DNA of 64,000 nucleotides from Leptodactylus fallax (taxonomy: Eukaryota; Chordata; Amphibia; Anura; Leptodactylidae): positions 992,001-1,056,000 of the forward strand of contig CAMRHE010000018.1 of the NCBI GenBank assembly GCA_947044405.1. Reading direction: 5' to 3'. Numbering within the stretch: position 1 is the first letter of the stretch; each line of letters starts with the position of its first letter. Both the position numbers and the translations under genes were made by a program. The notes under the pieces were generated by a model that was given only the letters and a program-made list of their open reading frames with translations, was not told the DNA's origin and searched no databases. Below, piece after piece: positions 10,860 to 27,180 of this stretch.

Positions 10860-12250
10860 CCACTTCAGTTCTGAAGAGGATTATAAAGGCCTATATATTA
10901 GAAACCCCCATAAATTACCCCATTTTCAAAACTGCACCCCTCAAATAATTCAAAACAGCATTTGGGAAGTTTGGTAACCCTTTAAGCATTTCACAGGAAT
11001 TAAAACAATATGGAGGTGAAATTTAGACATTTCATTTTTATCCAATAATACATTAATTTATCCCTATAATTAACGCATTCACAAAGGGTTGAAGGAGTAA
11101 GTGCATCTCACAGTTTGCATTGCAAATTCTTCTGAGCACAGAAATACCCCACATGTGGACGTTAACTGATTTTTGGGCACATAGCAGCGCATGCAAGAGA
11201 AGGAGTGACACTGGGTGTTTGAAAAGTAGATTTTGCTGGAATAGTTTTCAGGTGCCATATTGCATTTGCAGAGCCCCTAGAGTACCAATACATTGGAAAC
11301 CACCCAAAAGTGACCCCATTTTGGAAACTACACCCCTGACAGAATTTATCAAGGGGTATAGTGAGCATCTTGACCCCACAACCGTTTCACAGATTTTTAT
11401 TAACATTGGGATGTGTAAATGAAAAATTACTAAAACATCACTTTTATCCCCAAATTTTTCATTTTCACAAGGGATTAAAAGAGAAAAAGCATTCCACAGG
11501 TTGTTAAACAATTATTCCTGAAAACGGCAATACCCCATATGTGATCATAATCTGCTGTATGGGTACATGGTGGGGCTCGGAATGGAAAGAATGCTATTTG
11601 GCTCTTGAAGGGCAGATTTTGCTGGAATAGTATTCAGGTGCCGTGTCGCATTTACAGAGCCCCTAAAGTACCAGTACAATGGAAAAGCCCAAAAGTGACC
11701 CCATTTTGGAAACTACACCCCTCAAGGAATTTCTCAAGGGGTATGGTGAGCATTTTGACACTACAGCTGTTTCACAGATTCTATTAGCATTGTGATGTAA
11801 AATTTAAAAATGACTTTTTTTCCAATAACCCATCCATTTAGCCCCATATTTTAAATTTTTACAAGGGGATAAAGAAGAAAAAACACACCACAGTTTGTTA
11901 CACAATTTCTCCTGAACACAGAAATGCCCCATATGTGGTCGTAAACTGCTGTAGGGATAGATGGTGGGGCTCAGAATGGAAAGAGCGCTATTTGGCTTTT
12001 GGAGGCAGATTTTGCTGGAATAGTTTTCAGGTGCCATGCCGCATTTGCAGAGCCTCTAAAGTACCAATACAGTGTAATCCCCTCAAAAGTGACCCCATTT
12101 TAGAAACTACACCCCTCAAGGAATTTCTCAAGGGATATTATCATTTTGAGCCTAAAAATGCTTCCCAAAAATTAATGTACAAAGTGACAATTGAAATTTT
12201 TAAGAAATATGCCATTTTGGTGCCCAATACGTTGTACCCACTTTGAGTCA
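10860..12250 (+). repeat. ~390-bp tandem repeats
   Basis: The marker text 'gaccccattttggaaactac' (with variants) recurs at about 10913, 11312, 11697 and 12091, spacings of 399, 385 and 394. Each unit also carries 'ccccatatgtggtcgtaaactgctg', 'ttttgctggaatagttttcag' and 'acacccctcaaggaatt' blocks, split here only for description. Units are clearly diverged from each other. Open frames in this stretch (for example 11120-11422 and 11935-12246) repeat with the units and are not genes. Confidence 0.85.
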
Positions 12251-12599
12251 CCAGAGACATGCACTCCTAAAACTATTAAGTGAGCTATCCCGGGTACAAA
12301 AAAATGATATATGTGGTTGTAAACTGCTGCTTGGGCACACAGCAGGGCTCAGAAGGGAAGGAGAACTGCACTTTTCAGCTTTTTGGAGAACAGATTTAAA
12401 GGGACTTTCTGGACGCCATGTTGTTTTTGCAGATCCCTGGAGGTGCCAGTAAATTGGAATTCCCCAAATAGTGACCCTATTTTGTAGGGGCAATTTTAGG
12501 GTCTCTGCAAATATGACATAGTGTCCAAAATCCAACAATCTAAATCTACGCTCCAAAAGCCACATAGCACTCCTTCACATCTGCACCCTCCTGTGTGCC

Positions 12600-13445
12600 C
12601 AAACGGCAGTTTATGCCCACATGTATGACACTGTTGTACCCAGGATAACGTACTTAATGTCATATGTGGGTATAAACTGCTGTTTGGACACAGCTGGGCA
12701 CAGAAGGGAAGGAGCGCTATTTTGTGTTTGGATGTCATGACACTTTTATAGAGCCCCTGAATTGCCAGTAAAGTGAATCCGCACACATGTGACCCCATTT
12801 TGGAAACTACACCACTGAAGGGATTTATCAAGTGGGGTAGCGAGCATTTTTAACTCTTGAGTATTGCATTGATAATGAAAAGGGAAAATTGCGATTTTTT
12901 CCAGAGATACGCCATTTCATTTTGTGCCCAGCTTGTGTCAGCAGACTCAAACACTCCAAAAACTGTTAAGTGGGTATCCCGGGCACAACATCTTTTGGAG
13001 CATTCATATCTGATACAAGCCGGGCACAAGGTATTATCCATTGAAATTACATATTCCTGGAAAAATTGCCATTTTCACCTTTCACAATCAGCTGCGTATT
13101 CATTTCTGGAGAATAAATTATAGCAACACTTGGATATTAAAAATGCTCACTGTACCCCAGAATAAATTCCTTCAGGGGTGTAGTTTCCAAAATGGTCACA
13201 TGTCAGGGGATTCCACTATACTGGCATTTCAGGAGTTCTGCAAAAGTGTCATGACATCCAAAAGCTAAACTGTCTAAATCTGTGTGCCAAAAACCAAATA
13301 TCACTCATTCCATTCTGTGCCTGGCTGTGCCCAAACAGCAGTTTATATCCACATATGACATTAAGTATGTTATTCTGGGTACACCAGTGTCATACATGTG
13401 GGTATAATCTGCATTTTGGGTACACAGCAGTGCACAGAAGGGAAG
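12600..13445. repeat. Giant imperfect palindrome (arms ~390-430 bp)
   Basis: The arm 12600-12985 is the reverse complement, at moderate identity, of 13000-13445. Matching landmarks include 'cacatgtatgacac', 'tacttaatgtcatatgtgg', 'ggatgtcatgacactttt' and 'gtgacc..attttggaaac'. The centre is near 12990, between 'cactccaaaa' and 'ttttggag'. Both arms are copies of the same tandem unit family seen to the left, one inverted. Confidence 0.75.
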
Positions 13446-14723
13446 GAGCGCCGTGTGACTTTTGGAGTACAGATCCAGATGTTTGTTCTGGATGCCATGT
13501 CATGTTTGCAGAGCCTCTAAGCTACCAGAAAAGTGTAATCCATTAGGGAGTGACCCCATTTTGAAAACTGCACCCCTCAAAGAATTAATCAGGGGGTGTA
13601 ATAAGAATTAGTATCCCAGGTGGGACTGCACAACGGATGGTGAAGAGTGAATATGTAAGCTGTGCGGAGTGCACTGGGAACACCAAATTCCCTACTATAT
13701 CCCCAGTAGTTCCTATGATTGGGGGGGGTCACTCTGGGGGTCACTTTTAGTTTATTTTCCCTTGTAAGCTGTAAAGTTGGAGCGTCCCCTGATATACGCT
13801 CACACAGCTTATACATTCCCTTCCTGCCGCAGCCAGTTGTGTTCTAATGATTTGGTGATTTTTGGGGTTTTTGTCTTCACATTGTACAAGCTATATATTT
13901 TTTATTTTCCTGATGATGTAGCCATATGAGGGCTGATTTTTTGAGGTATGAGATGCATTTTTTAATGACACCATTTTTTTTGGGTGCCTATAACTTATTG
14001 AATAAATTATATTAACTCTTTCTGGGTGGATTAAAAAAAACATCAATTCTGGCATTGGTTTTTACCTTTCAATTTTTTTGCTGTGCAGCGTACAGCGTAA
14101 GTAACATGTTACTTTTATTCTGCAGGTCAGTACGATTACGGCAATACCTCATTTATATTGTTTTTTTATGCATTAACAATTCTGCAGAACAAAAACCCAT
14201 TTGTGGACATAAATCAATTGTTTTTGCATCACAATCTTCTGACATGCATAACATTTTTATTTTTCGGTTGACAGAGTTGGTTGAGGGCTTATTTTATGCG
14301 GGAGGACATGTGCTTTTTATTGGTATTGTTTTGAGGTGCATATGACTTTTTGATCACTTTTTATAGCATTTTTTTTAAGCGAGATAGCCAAAAATCGTTA
14401 CTTCTAGTGTTTTTGTTTTTTTTTTTTTTTTTTCCAACGTTCGCCGTGTAAATATTTTTTCAGTTTTATTGTACATGTTGTTAACAAATATGTATTGTTT
14501 TTATTAATTTTTATTTATTTTTTTATATAATTCATTTTATATAGGAAAAGGGAATTTTTGGGGCTTTATAAATTCATTTTTTTACACACTTTATTTTTTT
14601 TTTCAACTTTTTTTTTTTTACATTTTTTACTTCTCCTATAAGGACACCTGAACTAGCAATGCTTTGATCACTGGTTCAGTATTATAGACTGAAATACACA
14701 GTATACACATGTATTGCAGTCTA

Positions 14724-16362
<1,639 letters not shown>

Positions 16363-16545
16363 TATATAGGAAGTTAGTCTATGCAGACGCATAGGCTAAC
16401 TTCCTGAGGTCCCGGTAGGATCAACCAGGTAGTGGGGGCTCCAGGCAGCCTGAGGTCACTGGCCAGACCCCATGCTGCAGATAATAGATATCGGCACCCC
16501 CTGATCTCGCCGCGGAGGGTGGCGGGGGGTGCGGCAACATGGCGG

Positions 16546-16593
16546 AACCCCTTGGATGCCGCGGTCATGTTTGACCGCGGCATCCAAGGGGTT
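16546..16593. repeat. Perfect 22-bp hairpin
   Basis: Arms 16546-16567 and 16572-16593 are exact complements around a 4-base loop (stem includes GGATGCCGCGGTCA). Smaller hairpins lie close by: 16369-16407, about 16640-16668, and the 18-bp palindrome at about 16750. Together they form a structured terminus of the large TTAA element. Confidence 0.9.
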
Positions 16594-16820
16594 AAAACCC
16601 CTGATAGGAACTCAGTTTCAACCGGGGATTATGGAGTAGGGTGTTAGCTGTCATTTACAGCTAACACCCGCTCCCGATCCCGCTCACAGTGTCTCTGAAG
16701 TGCCGGCTGTAAATTTGCAATTAGGCGGACTTCAGAGACCAGGACCGCTGGCCGTAAATTTACGGCCGGTGGTCGTCAACCATTTAAGGGACAACACAGC
16801 TCTATGTTTATACTGTCTAA

Positions 16821-17048
16821 GACTACATTCACATGAAAGAGGTGCAAAATGGTACTGAAAAACATCAATTTTTCACGACCGTCTTGCACACGTTTTCATG
16901 GATCCCCTATAGCCAAGGTGCACCCATCAAAATAACGCTCATGTGAATAGCCCCTATTCACTGACAGTGAAATTAATGCTGTTGTGTGATGACCATTAAG
17001 TAAAACGGACGTCATACAGCCAGTGTTTACTGTTGTGTGAATGTGGCT
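16821..17048. mobile_element. Harbinger-type MITE
   Basis: Left end GACTACATTCACATG and inverted right end AGCCACATTCACACA, with TAA on each side (16818-16820, 17049-17051). The interior is non-coding. The ends are imperfect, so the copy is not very recent. Confidence 0.6.
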
Positions 17049-17051
17049 TAA

Positions 17052-18344
17052 CTGTTACACAGAGACAGTAAATGTGGGTCATTGTTTTTATCTTGCCACA
17101 CCTTTCAATGGGCTGTGCCTGGTATTGCAAATGACCCCCACTTGAGCTGCAATAGGAAAGACCATGGTCAAGAGTGTCGCTGTTATTGGTATACAGCAAA
17201 AGCTTTTTCCTCATCCTGAGCAATCGCTATACCAATGTACCAAGTTACTGTGTCAGGATCTTCTACACATCAGATTGGATATAAGCATGACTGAGGTAGA
17301 CATTCTTCATGATCAGTTGGAATGTGGCGTTTAAATTGTATGTGGAAAAGCACGGCTCCTCTGTTTCCATCCACTTCTACCTCAGCCACTCAGGAAGCAA
17401 GGATTAAATGAGATACCATAATCAATTTCTATCCATATCCATTTTTAACAGTTGGTTTCCAATTGTATCAAGCTGCAGAACGAAATGAAAAATGCATACA
17501 CACAAAAGCACGCAGTCTGATGTAATGTATTGACTGGCACGTGACTAGAATTAAGAGCGCTCTATGTTCTACCATGCTTACCAGGCACATTTAAAGGCCC
17601 AGCAATGAGATACTTCAATAGCCTTTGAGCCTCAGTAAGAACACTTTTAATCCTGATTGCTTGGAGATGTCATTGCAGAATTGAAAGAGGAAGAAAAAAG
17701 CATATCAGCCGCAGCTGCAATCGCTGATGAGATCTTCGCTTCATTCCTGTGCACAGTGATATAACTCTGCAAGCTGCTTTATTGCCTCACCTGTTTCTCC
17801 ATGCAAAATAACAGGGACATTTTTGTCTCAATTAGATTTTGATTTACACAAAAGGAATAAAAAAGTATAAGGAAAAGGTTTGTTGACTTTTAATCATGTA
17901 CTAGAATGGAAAGTTAATGTACACTGCAGAACACATAAAGCATGTTTTTGGCCTAAATCGGTGCTATATTTTCAGAGTATGGTTTTGGAAGCAGCAATTT
18001 TACCTCAGTTATATAATCATTGGACTCACTTACAGCTGTATATGATAATATGGATGTTCTAGTTAACTGCAGAAACCTTAAGTGACGTTTTAAGGTTTTT
18101 GTTTTCCTGTGTGTTGTTTATGCCAATACATTATTGTTCCAACACTAACAGGATTTCTAACTAATTGACTTGGAAGCCTGGATAAGGTTCTGAAATCCCC
18201 CATTTCCAGGGTTAAAAAGAAGGAAATAAGCAAATCATAGATTAATAGCCAAATTGATTACAAAAAGACAAACAGCATCGTGGAAATGGGTATATGAAGG
18301 CTACTCGATATCTAAGTCAAAGTGTAGAAAGGTCCAAAACAACA
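17052..18344. other. No recognisable gene or repeat
   Basis: About 1.3 kb of ordinary AT-rich DNA. I see no conserved coding blocks, splice-site-bounded exon candidates or repeats. It might be single-copy sequence. Confidence 0.4.
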
Positions 18345-18584
18345 TTAAAGATATTGTACCATGACAAACATTTATGGCATATCCACAGGATGTGTCTAAA
18401 TGTCTTTTTTTTTATTCAAAGTTTTTATTGGTTTTACATTAACAATAGTGATAACAGATGCAAACAAATACGTACAGCGGCAAGGAACAGTTAGTCGTGA
18501 ATACGTTCTAGTAAGTTACAACGATGCCTGCAAGTGATGCAGAGTAATACATAATGGTACATAGCTTATGTAATGTGTAACATA

Positions 18585-19931
<1,347 letters not shown>

Positions 19932-20289
19932 TAGAGTCTTTGATCCTTACCACTAGATGCAACTCTGGAATAAGGGAACATTGGAGTGTGAGAGTGGGAA
20001 GGTAAGTAGGGTCGAGTTAGTAGTGGGGTGGCAAGGGTGGATCTAGTGAGGGGGGTGAGACAAGGGAAAGTAAGGCGGGGAGGAGGAAGTAGGCATATAG
20101 AATGGAAAAGTAAGGCAAGGAAAGAGGAGAGAGAGAGGAGTTGAGAGAGGAAAAGGAAAGAAGGGAGGAAGCCAGAGAGGGCGGTAACTGGTAGTCCAGT
20201 GAATATACCTAAAAGATATTTCTGGAGTAGCTGAGGGGCCCTTGATGCTGTGGGCTGCGGTTGGCCTCGATTGTCACAGTAGTGGTGGA

Positions 20290-21490
20290 TCAGGACCGGT
20301 CTAAGGATGGCATGTTGAATGTCCCTTTGGAGTATTGCAACCATGGTGTCCAAAGTTTTAAGAAATGATCATGGGTCCTGGTCATCCAACTCACGAGTTC
20401 CTCAAACCAAGCTATTGCCTGGACCTTAGTCTTCCATAATGAAAGAGGGGGTCCCATGGTCTGGAGCCAGAATTGAGGGATTAGCAACTTAGCCGCTGAG
20501 ATGAGATGTGTGGCCAGACGGTCCCTGCAAGGCCTATATTTGTCGGTAGAGACTGCAAGGAATATTATTGATGGTGTAAGGGTTATAGTACAGCGCAGAA
20601 CTCTTCTCATACAATCCTGTATCTCTGAACAGTAAGGTTGAATGATAGGACAAGTCCACCATAGGTGTAAGTATGTTCCTGAGTGAGTGGAACAGCGCCA
20701 GCATGTATCGGTCACCGACAGATGTTTGTTGAAGAGCCAATCCGGGGTTCTGTACCACCTGGAAAGTAGTGTATAATGATTTTCCTTCATCTGTATGCAG
20801 GTGGAAAATCCGTGAGAGGAACGTAGGACTGTTTTAACTTCGTTATCGTCCAGAGTGATATTGAGTTCTTTTTCCCAGCTAATAAGGAAGGCCGGTTTAG
20901 GGGGTGTTGCAGGGGCTATATAGTTGTGCAGTAAATTGGACGTTTTTTGTAGCAGTTTAGTGTTAGAAAGCAGAAGCTTCTCAAAGGGCGTCAGTTCCTT
21001 CTGTAACCGAAAGGTTGCATTAAAGCGGCTAAGGTAATGTTTCAGATGTTGTTGGTGGAGGAAGGAGAGTTTGAGTTCAGGAAGCATTGTGGCGCAGTCA
21101 TTCCATGACCTTAGTGAGCTGCCATCGGAGATGACCCTCAGACATAAGGCATTCAGAGCGCTCCAGATAGAGGTATATGCTCTGAAGTATCTTGCAGTAG
21201 ATACGGTATCAGACCTGCTGGGAGAAGAGGGTGAGGGTGAGGGAGCCAGTTTAGAGCCTAACTCGCTTCAGGTCTCCAATGCTCTGCGTATGCGGGGGCA
21301 TCTGGTGCGGGTCGCTCTCTGAGTCCTGGGAGGTAGCCATAGATCAGAGAGAGTTGGTCCATTTCTGTCATAAGTTGATTTATCCAAAGGTGCTTTCAAT
21401 GATATCCACCATCCCAGTTGAATTGCTTTATCATACTGCTGGAGATCAGGGAGGCCTATGCCTCCTACAGATTTATGCTTGATAAGGAGC
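20290..21490 (-). pseudogene. L1-2 ORF2 thumb and C-terminal Cys/His domain
   Basis: Downstream of an in-frame stop at 21493-21495 the minus strand continues with 'KHKSVGGIGLPDLQQYDKA', a block found just after the polymerase domain in L1 ORF2. After a frameshift it continues in the 265-codon frame 21087-20290. This contains 'TDTCWRCSTHSGTYLHLWWT', the C-x2-C...H...C motif near the ORF2 C terminus. Confidence 0.8.
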
Positions 21491-21492
21491 GA

Positions 21493-23331
21493 TCAGGCAA
21501 TTCTAGAGGTTCGCCTCCTCCATATAAATTTTGTGAAGATGCTACGAAGAGAGGTGAAGAATGCCTTGGGAATGTAAATCAGTAGCATGGTCAATTTGTA
21601 TAGTACTTTGGGGACCAAGTAGGTTTGAATCAGATTTTTCCTGCCGAACCATGAGAGTGGCAACTTATCATAGGAGGAAAGATCTCGCTTCAGCTCTTCT
21701 AGTAGGGGGACGAAGTTGCTGGTATATAAGTCTTCCAGGTCAGGGGTGAGTCTGACCCCAAGATACTTCATCGACGTTGTCGTCCATTGGAATGGAGTGA
21801 TCTTTTGAAGCCTGTTTACTCTTGATTTGGACTGGGTTATATTTAGCACCTCTGATTTAGAAAGATTTGCTTTATATCTAAAGACCTTGCCAAAGTGGAG
21901 TAGAAGTTCTGTGATAGCCGGTAACCCTTCTTCTTGGTTAGAGATGACAAATAGCACATCATCTGCGAACGCTGTGGCTTGGAGGGTAAAGTCTCCTACT
22001 GTAGCCCCCTTAATTCTGGGGTCTTGCCTGACCATCTGAAGGAGCGTTTCTAACACCAAGATAAACAAGGTGGGGGAGAGCGGACATCCCTGCCTAGTGC
22101 CATTGGTGATATGAAAAGTATCAGATAGGGTCCCATTAATTTTTAGTTTTGCATGTGGTCTTGCATAGAGTGTAAAAATTGCTGCAATGAATGAGGTCGG
22201 AAATCCAAACTTCATCAAGGTAGTGTGCAGGAAGCCCCAATCAACCCTGTCAAAGGCCTTCTCTGTGTCCACCCCTAGGAGGAGTAATGACTGGTTTGTG
22301 GTTTTTGTTCTCTGTATTAAGGGAAGTAGCCTAGTCGTGTTATCTTGCCCCTTTCTCCCATATACAAAATCGGATTGTTCGGTGTGTACTAAAGCTGGAA
22401 TTAATGGCTTCATATGGAGGGTCAGGATTTTCGTCCAAAGTTTCAGGTCGAAATTCAACGAGATGGGTCTATAGCTTCCGCATTCGCACGGGTCTTTACC
22501 TTCTTTGGGTATCAGTGCAATATGTGCTTCTTGGGCCTGCATTGGCAACTCTTTGCCCTGTAATAAGGCATTGCGCACCAATGTAAACTGCGGAGCCAAG
22601 ACTTGCTGAAACTTTTTGTAGTAGACCAGAGGAAAACCATCCAGCCCAGGGCTTTTCCCAGTGGGGAAGCTATGGAGGTCCTTGATTACTTCTGCTAAGG
22701 AGATGGGTTCTAGCAGTGCAGAGGCTTGGTCAGCAGAGACTTTGGATAATGAGAGGTGAGCTAGGAAATCTTCTATGAGTGTATTTCTATCTGAGTCCAA
22801 TAGGAGTGAGGTCTTGTTTCGCAGGTTATAAAGGTCGGAGTAGAAGGCTACGAATTCTGCTGATATATCTTTTGTGGTTGTTTTGAGTTGGCCAGATTTG
22901 TTTCTGATAGAGGAGATAAAGGATCGAGCCTTAGCCTTCCGGATTAGAGACATCATGAGACGACTTCCCTTGTTGCCATGGGCGTATAGGAGTTTCTTAA
23001 AGTGAAGGTGATACTTGGCTGATCTGGCATTCAAGAGGTCCAACAGTGATTCTCTCAGAGCAGTGAGTTCATCCTGGATGCGTAGTACAGTTGACCTTTT
23101 GTGGGTTCTCTCTAATTTAGCGATATGCGGCAAAGTGAGATCTAATGTTTTCTGCCTGTCTCTTCTTGCTTTGGAGGCCATGGATATGAGGAGGCCTCTC
23201 ATAAATGTCTTGTGTGACTCCCAAACTAACGTAGGGCACATGTCCTGAATGGAGTTGACTGAGAAATATTCTGTGAGAAGCTTGGTGAGGGACTCAACAT
23301 TCTCAACAGCGTCCAAGAGTGATTCATTCAT
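21493..23331 (-). pseudogene. L1-2 reverse transcriptase region (612 open codons)
   Basis: Uninterrupted 612-codon frame covering the linker and the full polymerase core. Blocks in order: 'GKSPGLDGFPLVYYKKF', 'IALIPKEGKDP', 'YRPISLNFDLKLWTKIL', 'GVDTEKAFDRVDW' (motif A), 'NGTRQGCPLSPTLFILVLE' (motif B) and 'TAFADDVLFVIS' (motif C with both catalytic Asp). The enzyme would prime reverse transcription at a nicked genomic target. The frame ends at 'RTSRIA' with a TGA, after which homologous sequence continues, so this is one premature stop. The endonuclease lies upstream in another frame. Confidence 0.9.
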
Positions 23332-23358
23332 TTGCCATGTCCACTGTCCCTGAGGAAG

Positions 23359-24060
23359 CTACTTCATGACTATGGACACCGAGACAGGGGCATGATCATA
23401 AACCATGATGGTATCAATGCGTGAGTTACTAGAGAGTGGCAAAAGATCTTGTGAGATAAAAATATAATCTAGCCTATGGTAGGATTGGCCAGGATGTGAA
23501 TAAAAGGTATAGTCCTTTGTGGTAGGGTGCTGGGATCTCCAAACATCGAGGACTTTCAAGTCTTGTAAAGAACGCATAAGCTTGCTTATCAATCTCTGTG
23601 AGAAAGGGTTGGAGGGTGAGGAGGAGTCTACTAAGTGGTTAAGAGCAACATTAAAATCACCACCCAGAATCAAATATCCTTCCAGAAATAAACTCAGTGT
23701 CTGAAGGGCGTTGATAAGCCATGTGACTTGGCCTTTGTTCGGGGCATAGAGGTTCACAAAGGTGTACTTCACTGAGGCTATGGTGCCTTTTACGAAAACC
23801 TTCTGCGTCTGTATACTGTTGCTGTTTTTGGAAAGGGATTTTGTTATGAATAAGGATGAATACCCCTTTAGAGGCCGAGTCTGGATTGGTGCTGTGAAAC
23901 CATTGGGAAAAGTCTCTGCATAGCAACTTGGGGATCCTATCTCCCTTAAAATGCATTTCTTGCAGGAAAGCCACTCATGTTTTCATTTTCCGAAGAAGAA
24001 GCAAGATATGGTGTCTTTTATTAGGTGAATTAAATCCCTTCACATCGAACGTGGTGCAAG
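23359..24060 (-). pseudogene. L1-2 endonuclease domain, broken
   Basis: Minus-strand apurinic-type endonuclease of L1. N-terminal residues 'FDVKGFNSPNKRHHILLLLR', a stop, then 'VAFLQEMHFKGD' (contains the catalytic Glu of the LQE motif), a frameshift near 23770, 'YLILGGDFNVAL' (GDFN motif), 'DYTFYSHPGQSYHRLDYIF' and 'YDHAPVSVSI' (a variant of the SDHAPV motif). A stop near 23358 separates it from the reverse transcriptase frame. Confidence 0.85.
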
Positions 24061-24342
24061 TAAGGCTAGCCGCCGTGGATGTCGGCTGTTCACAAGTGGC
24101 TTCGTTAACAGGTGCCATGGAGTCCAGCTACGTCTGGCAACGTTGGAAAGTGGCAAAGGAGAAGGAGCTGAAGGGAGAGGAAAGTGGACAAGGCTTAAAA
24201 AAGAGAGAGAGAGGGGGGAGGTGCAGACGATAGGAAGGGAAGGAAAGAGGGGAAGGAGGACTGTTAGTAAATAGTGCAATAAAGAGGTAGTCTTAAAGCC
24301 TTAATAAACTCAGCGGGGAGTCTGTGTGCCGCTAAGTAAAGG

Positions 24343-25549
24343 AAGTTTTTACCCATTCTTCTTTGCAAAATAGTTTAAGCTCAGCCAGATTGGATGGAGA
24401 GTGTCTGTGAACAGCAATTTTCATGCCTTGCCACCAGTGGCATAACTAATGTATTGTGGGTCCCGATGCAATCTTTTGTCCGGAGCCCCCTACCTCATCC
24501 CTACAGTGAATTCTTGATAGTGATAGTTACGGGTGCTATGGAGTTTAATCAACCTTAGTGTGGTTAGGGTAATCTGTGGGTCTCCTTGGTTTATGGGCCA
24601 GATGGAAGCTGCAATCTCAATACTGATGCCAGTGCTTATGGGCCCCCTAAGGCTCCTGGGCCCCAGTGCGGCTGCACCCTCTGCACCCCCTCAAGTTATG
24701 CCCCTGCTTGCCACAGATGCTCAATGGGATTTAGGTCTGGTCTTTGACTGGACCATTCTAACACATGAATATTCTTTGATCTAAACGATTCCACTGTAGC
24801 TCTGGCTGTATGTTTAGGATCATTGTCTTGCTGGAAGGTGAATCGCCTTCCCAGTCTCAAGGCTTTTGCAGCTTCCAACAGGTTTTCTTCCAGGATTGAC
24901 CTGTATTTAGCTCCATCCAGCTTCCCATCAACTCTAACCAGCTTGTCCCTGCTGAAGAAAAGCATCCCCACAGCATGATGCTGCCACCACCATGTTTCAC
25001 AGTGGGGATGGTGTGTTCAGAGTGATGAGCAATGTTACTTTTCCGCCAAACATAGCACTTTGCATTTAGGACAAAAAGTTAAACTTTGGTCTCATCTGAC
25101 CAGAGCACCTTCTTCCACATGTCTGTTGTGTCCCCTATATGGCTTGTGGCAAACTGCAAAGGGGACTTCTTATGTCTTTCTTTCAACAATGGTTTTCTTC
25201 TTTCTACTCTTCCATAAAGGCCAGATTTGTGGCATGCACGACTTATAGTTGTCCTGTGGACAGATGCTCCCACCTGAGCTATGGATTTCTGCAGATCCTC
25301 CAGAGTGAGCATGGGACTCAGGGCTGCTTCTCTGACCAGTGCTCTTCTTGCTCAATCTGTCAGTTCAGGTGGACGGCCATGTCTTGGTAGATTTGCAGTT
25401 GTAGAATACTTTTTCCATTTTTGGGTGATGGATGGAACAGTGCTCCTTGGGATGCTGAAAGCTTGGGATATGTTTTTATAACCTAACCCTGCTTTAACTT
25501 TCTCCACAACTTTATCTCTGACCTGTCTGGTGAGTTCCTTGGTTTTCAT
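24343..25549 (-). pseudogene. Tc1 transposase, family 3 copy C
   Basis: Starts 'MKTKELTRQVRDKVVEKVK'. The helix-turn-helix region is followed by a stop after 'HGRPPELTD' and further frameshifts. The first catalytic block is present as 'VLWSDETKV' (about 25080-25105), the second as '[15 protein letters not shown]'. The third, '[12 protein letters not shown]', is immediately cut by the hAT MITE; the remainder continues at 24426 as 'KIAVHRHSPSNLAEL'-like codons and ends at the L1 junction. Confidence 0.9.
24435..24706. mobile_element. hAT MITE with perfect 8-bp duplication
   Basis: A 272-bp element with ends CAGTGGCATAACTAATG and inverted AAGTTATGCCCCTG. It is flanked by exact copies of CTTGCCAC (24427-24434, 24707-24714) and inserted in the transposase gene of Tc1 copy C. 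The ends match those of the 1-kb hAT element at 8748-9767, so the two probably used the same or a close transposase. Confidence 0.93.
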
Positions 25550-26259
25550 GACGCTGTTTGTTCACTAGTGTTCTCTAACAAACCACTGAGGCCTTCACAG
25601 AACAGGTGTATTTATACTGAGACTAAATTACTGGACTGTATTAACTAATTAAGTGACTTTTGAAGGCAATTAATTGCACTGGATTTTATTTAGGGGTGTC
25701 AGGGTACAGAGGGCTGAATACTTTTGCATGTCACACTTTTCAAATTTTTATTTGATTAAAATTTTGAAAACCATGTATCATTTTCTTTACACTTCACAAT
25801 TATCTGCTACTTTGTGTTGGTCTATCACTTAAAATCTCAATAAAATACATTTAAGTTTGTGGTTGTAAGGTGACAAAATGTGAAAAAGTTCAAGGGGTAT
25901 GAATACTTTTGCAAGGCACTATAGGTCCCACCTTTGGAAACAGTCACGGAAACAGCACATTAAGCTATGCTGTTTCTATATCTCACAATTTAGGGAAACG
26001 GGAAACAGCATAGCTCACTGTTTCAGTGTTCCTGTAACTTCCTTTTTATTATTATGACAGTTATTGAAACAACAAAATTCAGTAAGCTGGGCTGTTTCTG
26101 CAAACCTAACCACTGAGAAGAGCCTGGATCTGATTGTCAGTGAAGCTGGGGTGAGCCAGGCCAGGGCTTTTAGAAAAGTTGCGTGACCCACATTTTTCAG
26201 ACATTTATGACATATTATGTGGATATTCCACAAATGTCTAACATTATATAACCCTTTCA

Positions 26260-27180
26260 ACAAGAGTCCCTGAAACATTTATTTGAGAATCAATACCAAG
26301 CTGGAGTCAGAGTCCACTAACCTTAGCCTGGGGCAAGAGCTGAGGCCCACTGTACTTGTGGTGAACTAAAGATTCATATATGTAAAATTATTGGTGGGGG
26401 AATTTTACCCAGTGTCAAACAGAAGATGGGTACAGTATAGTGGATGGTAGTAAACTTTAGAGGCATAAGATTTATGAGATTCTGGATTGCACTATGAGGA
26501 AAGGATATAGCACTATGTCTATGGTGAGGTCATATTATTTGCTCAATATAAACAGTATAACAGAATATACAAAAATGTATTTTAACTGACAAAATATATC
26601 CTGCTGAATTGCCAAGAGGAACTATAATTCACTATAAGGGTATGTTCACACAGTAGATTTTTCTACAGCTACCCTCAGATTTCTTCTGTCATTTGATATG
26701 CTACAGGTCCACAGGTAAACTAGCACTGTTGCACTTCATACCTCAAGAAGTGACATGTCAGTTATTGTTGCATATTTAAATTCTGTATGAAAAATAAAAA
26801 TGTTTGCCCATATGAATAGAACCTGGTAAAGACACAGATTCTTAAAACAAATGATTAACATAAAAACTTGATTTAAAGAGTAAGTATTTTTCTGATGACA
26901 TATTCTCTTTAAGCTGTGAGCTTCTCCCTCAAGCCTTTTCCTATCCTAATTACATCTTGCTAAAGATAACCAAGAAAGGGTGACAAGAGTATATAGTGCG
27001 CAGGCTGGGGAAGGGAGAAAATATGTTGTTGTGGACAGGAGTGAACGAACCAGGTTCATTATAAATTTTTCAAAAATATCATTTTAAGCCGAGCTGTCAC
27101 ATGGGGCATGTCAATGTCATTAATTTGACACGCCATGTGATTGCTGAGGTCCAATCACAAGCATCAGCAGTGACCTAGCA
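26260..27180. other. Mostly unassigned; MITE-end fragment near 26639
   Basis: 'gggtatgttcacacag' after TAA at 26636-26638 looks like one end of a Harbinger-type MITE. I cannot locate a convincing second end. No coding similarity is visible elsewhere. Confidence 0.35.

Larger units (their letters stand above)
24339..25921 (-). mobile_element. Tc1/mariner element, family 3 copy C, 3'-truncated
   Basis: Minus-strand Tc1 with an intact right-hand inverted end (25700-25921, ending GCAAGGCACTA, then TA at 25922-25923). Its other end is missing: homology to the sister copy at 41023-42621 stops at about 24339, where the L1 5' end begins. About 300 bp including one terminal repeat are gone. It also carries a hAT MITE at 24435-24706. 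Confidence 0.85.

Noticed and set aside
11120..12565. Series of ~70-110-codon frames on both strands
   Set aside because: They recur with the ~390-bp tandem unit and share no domain; repeat artefacts.
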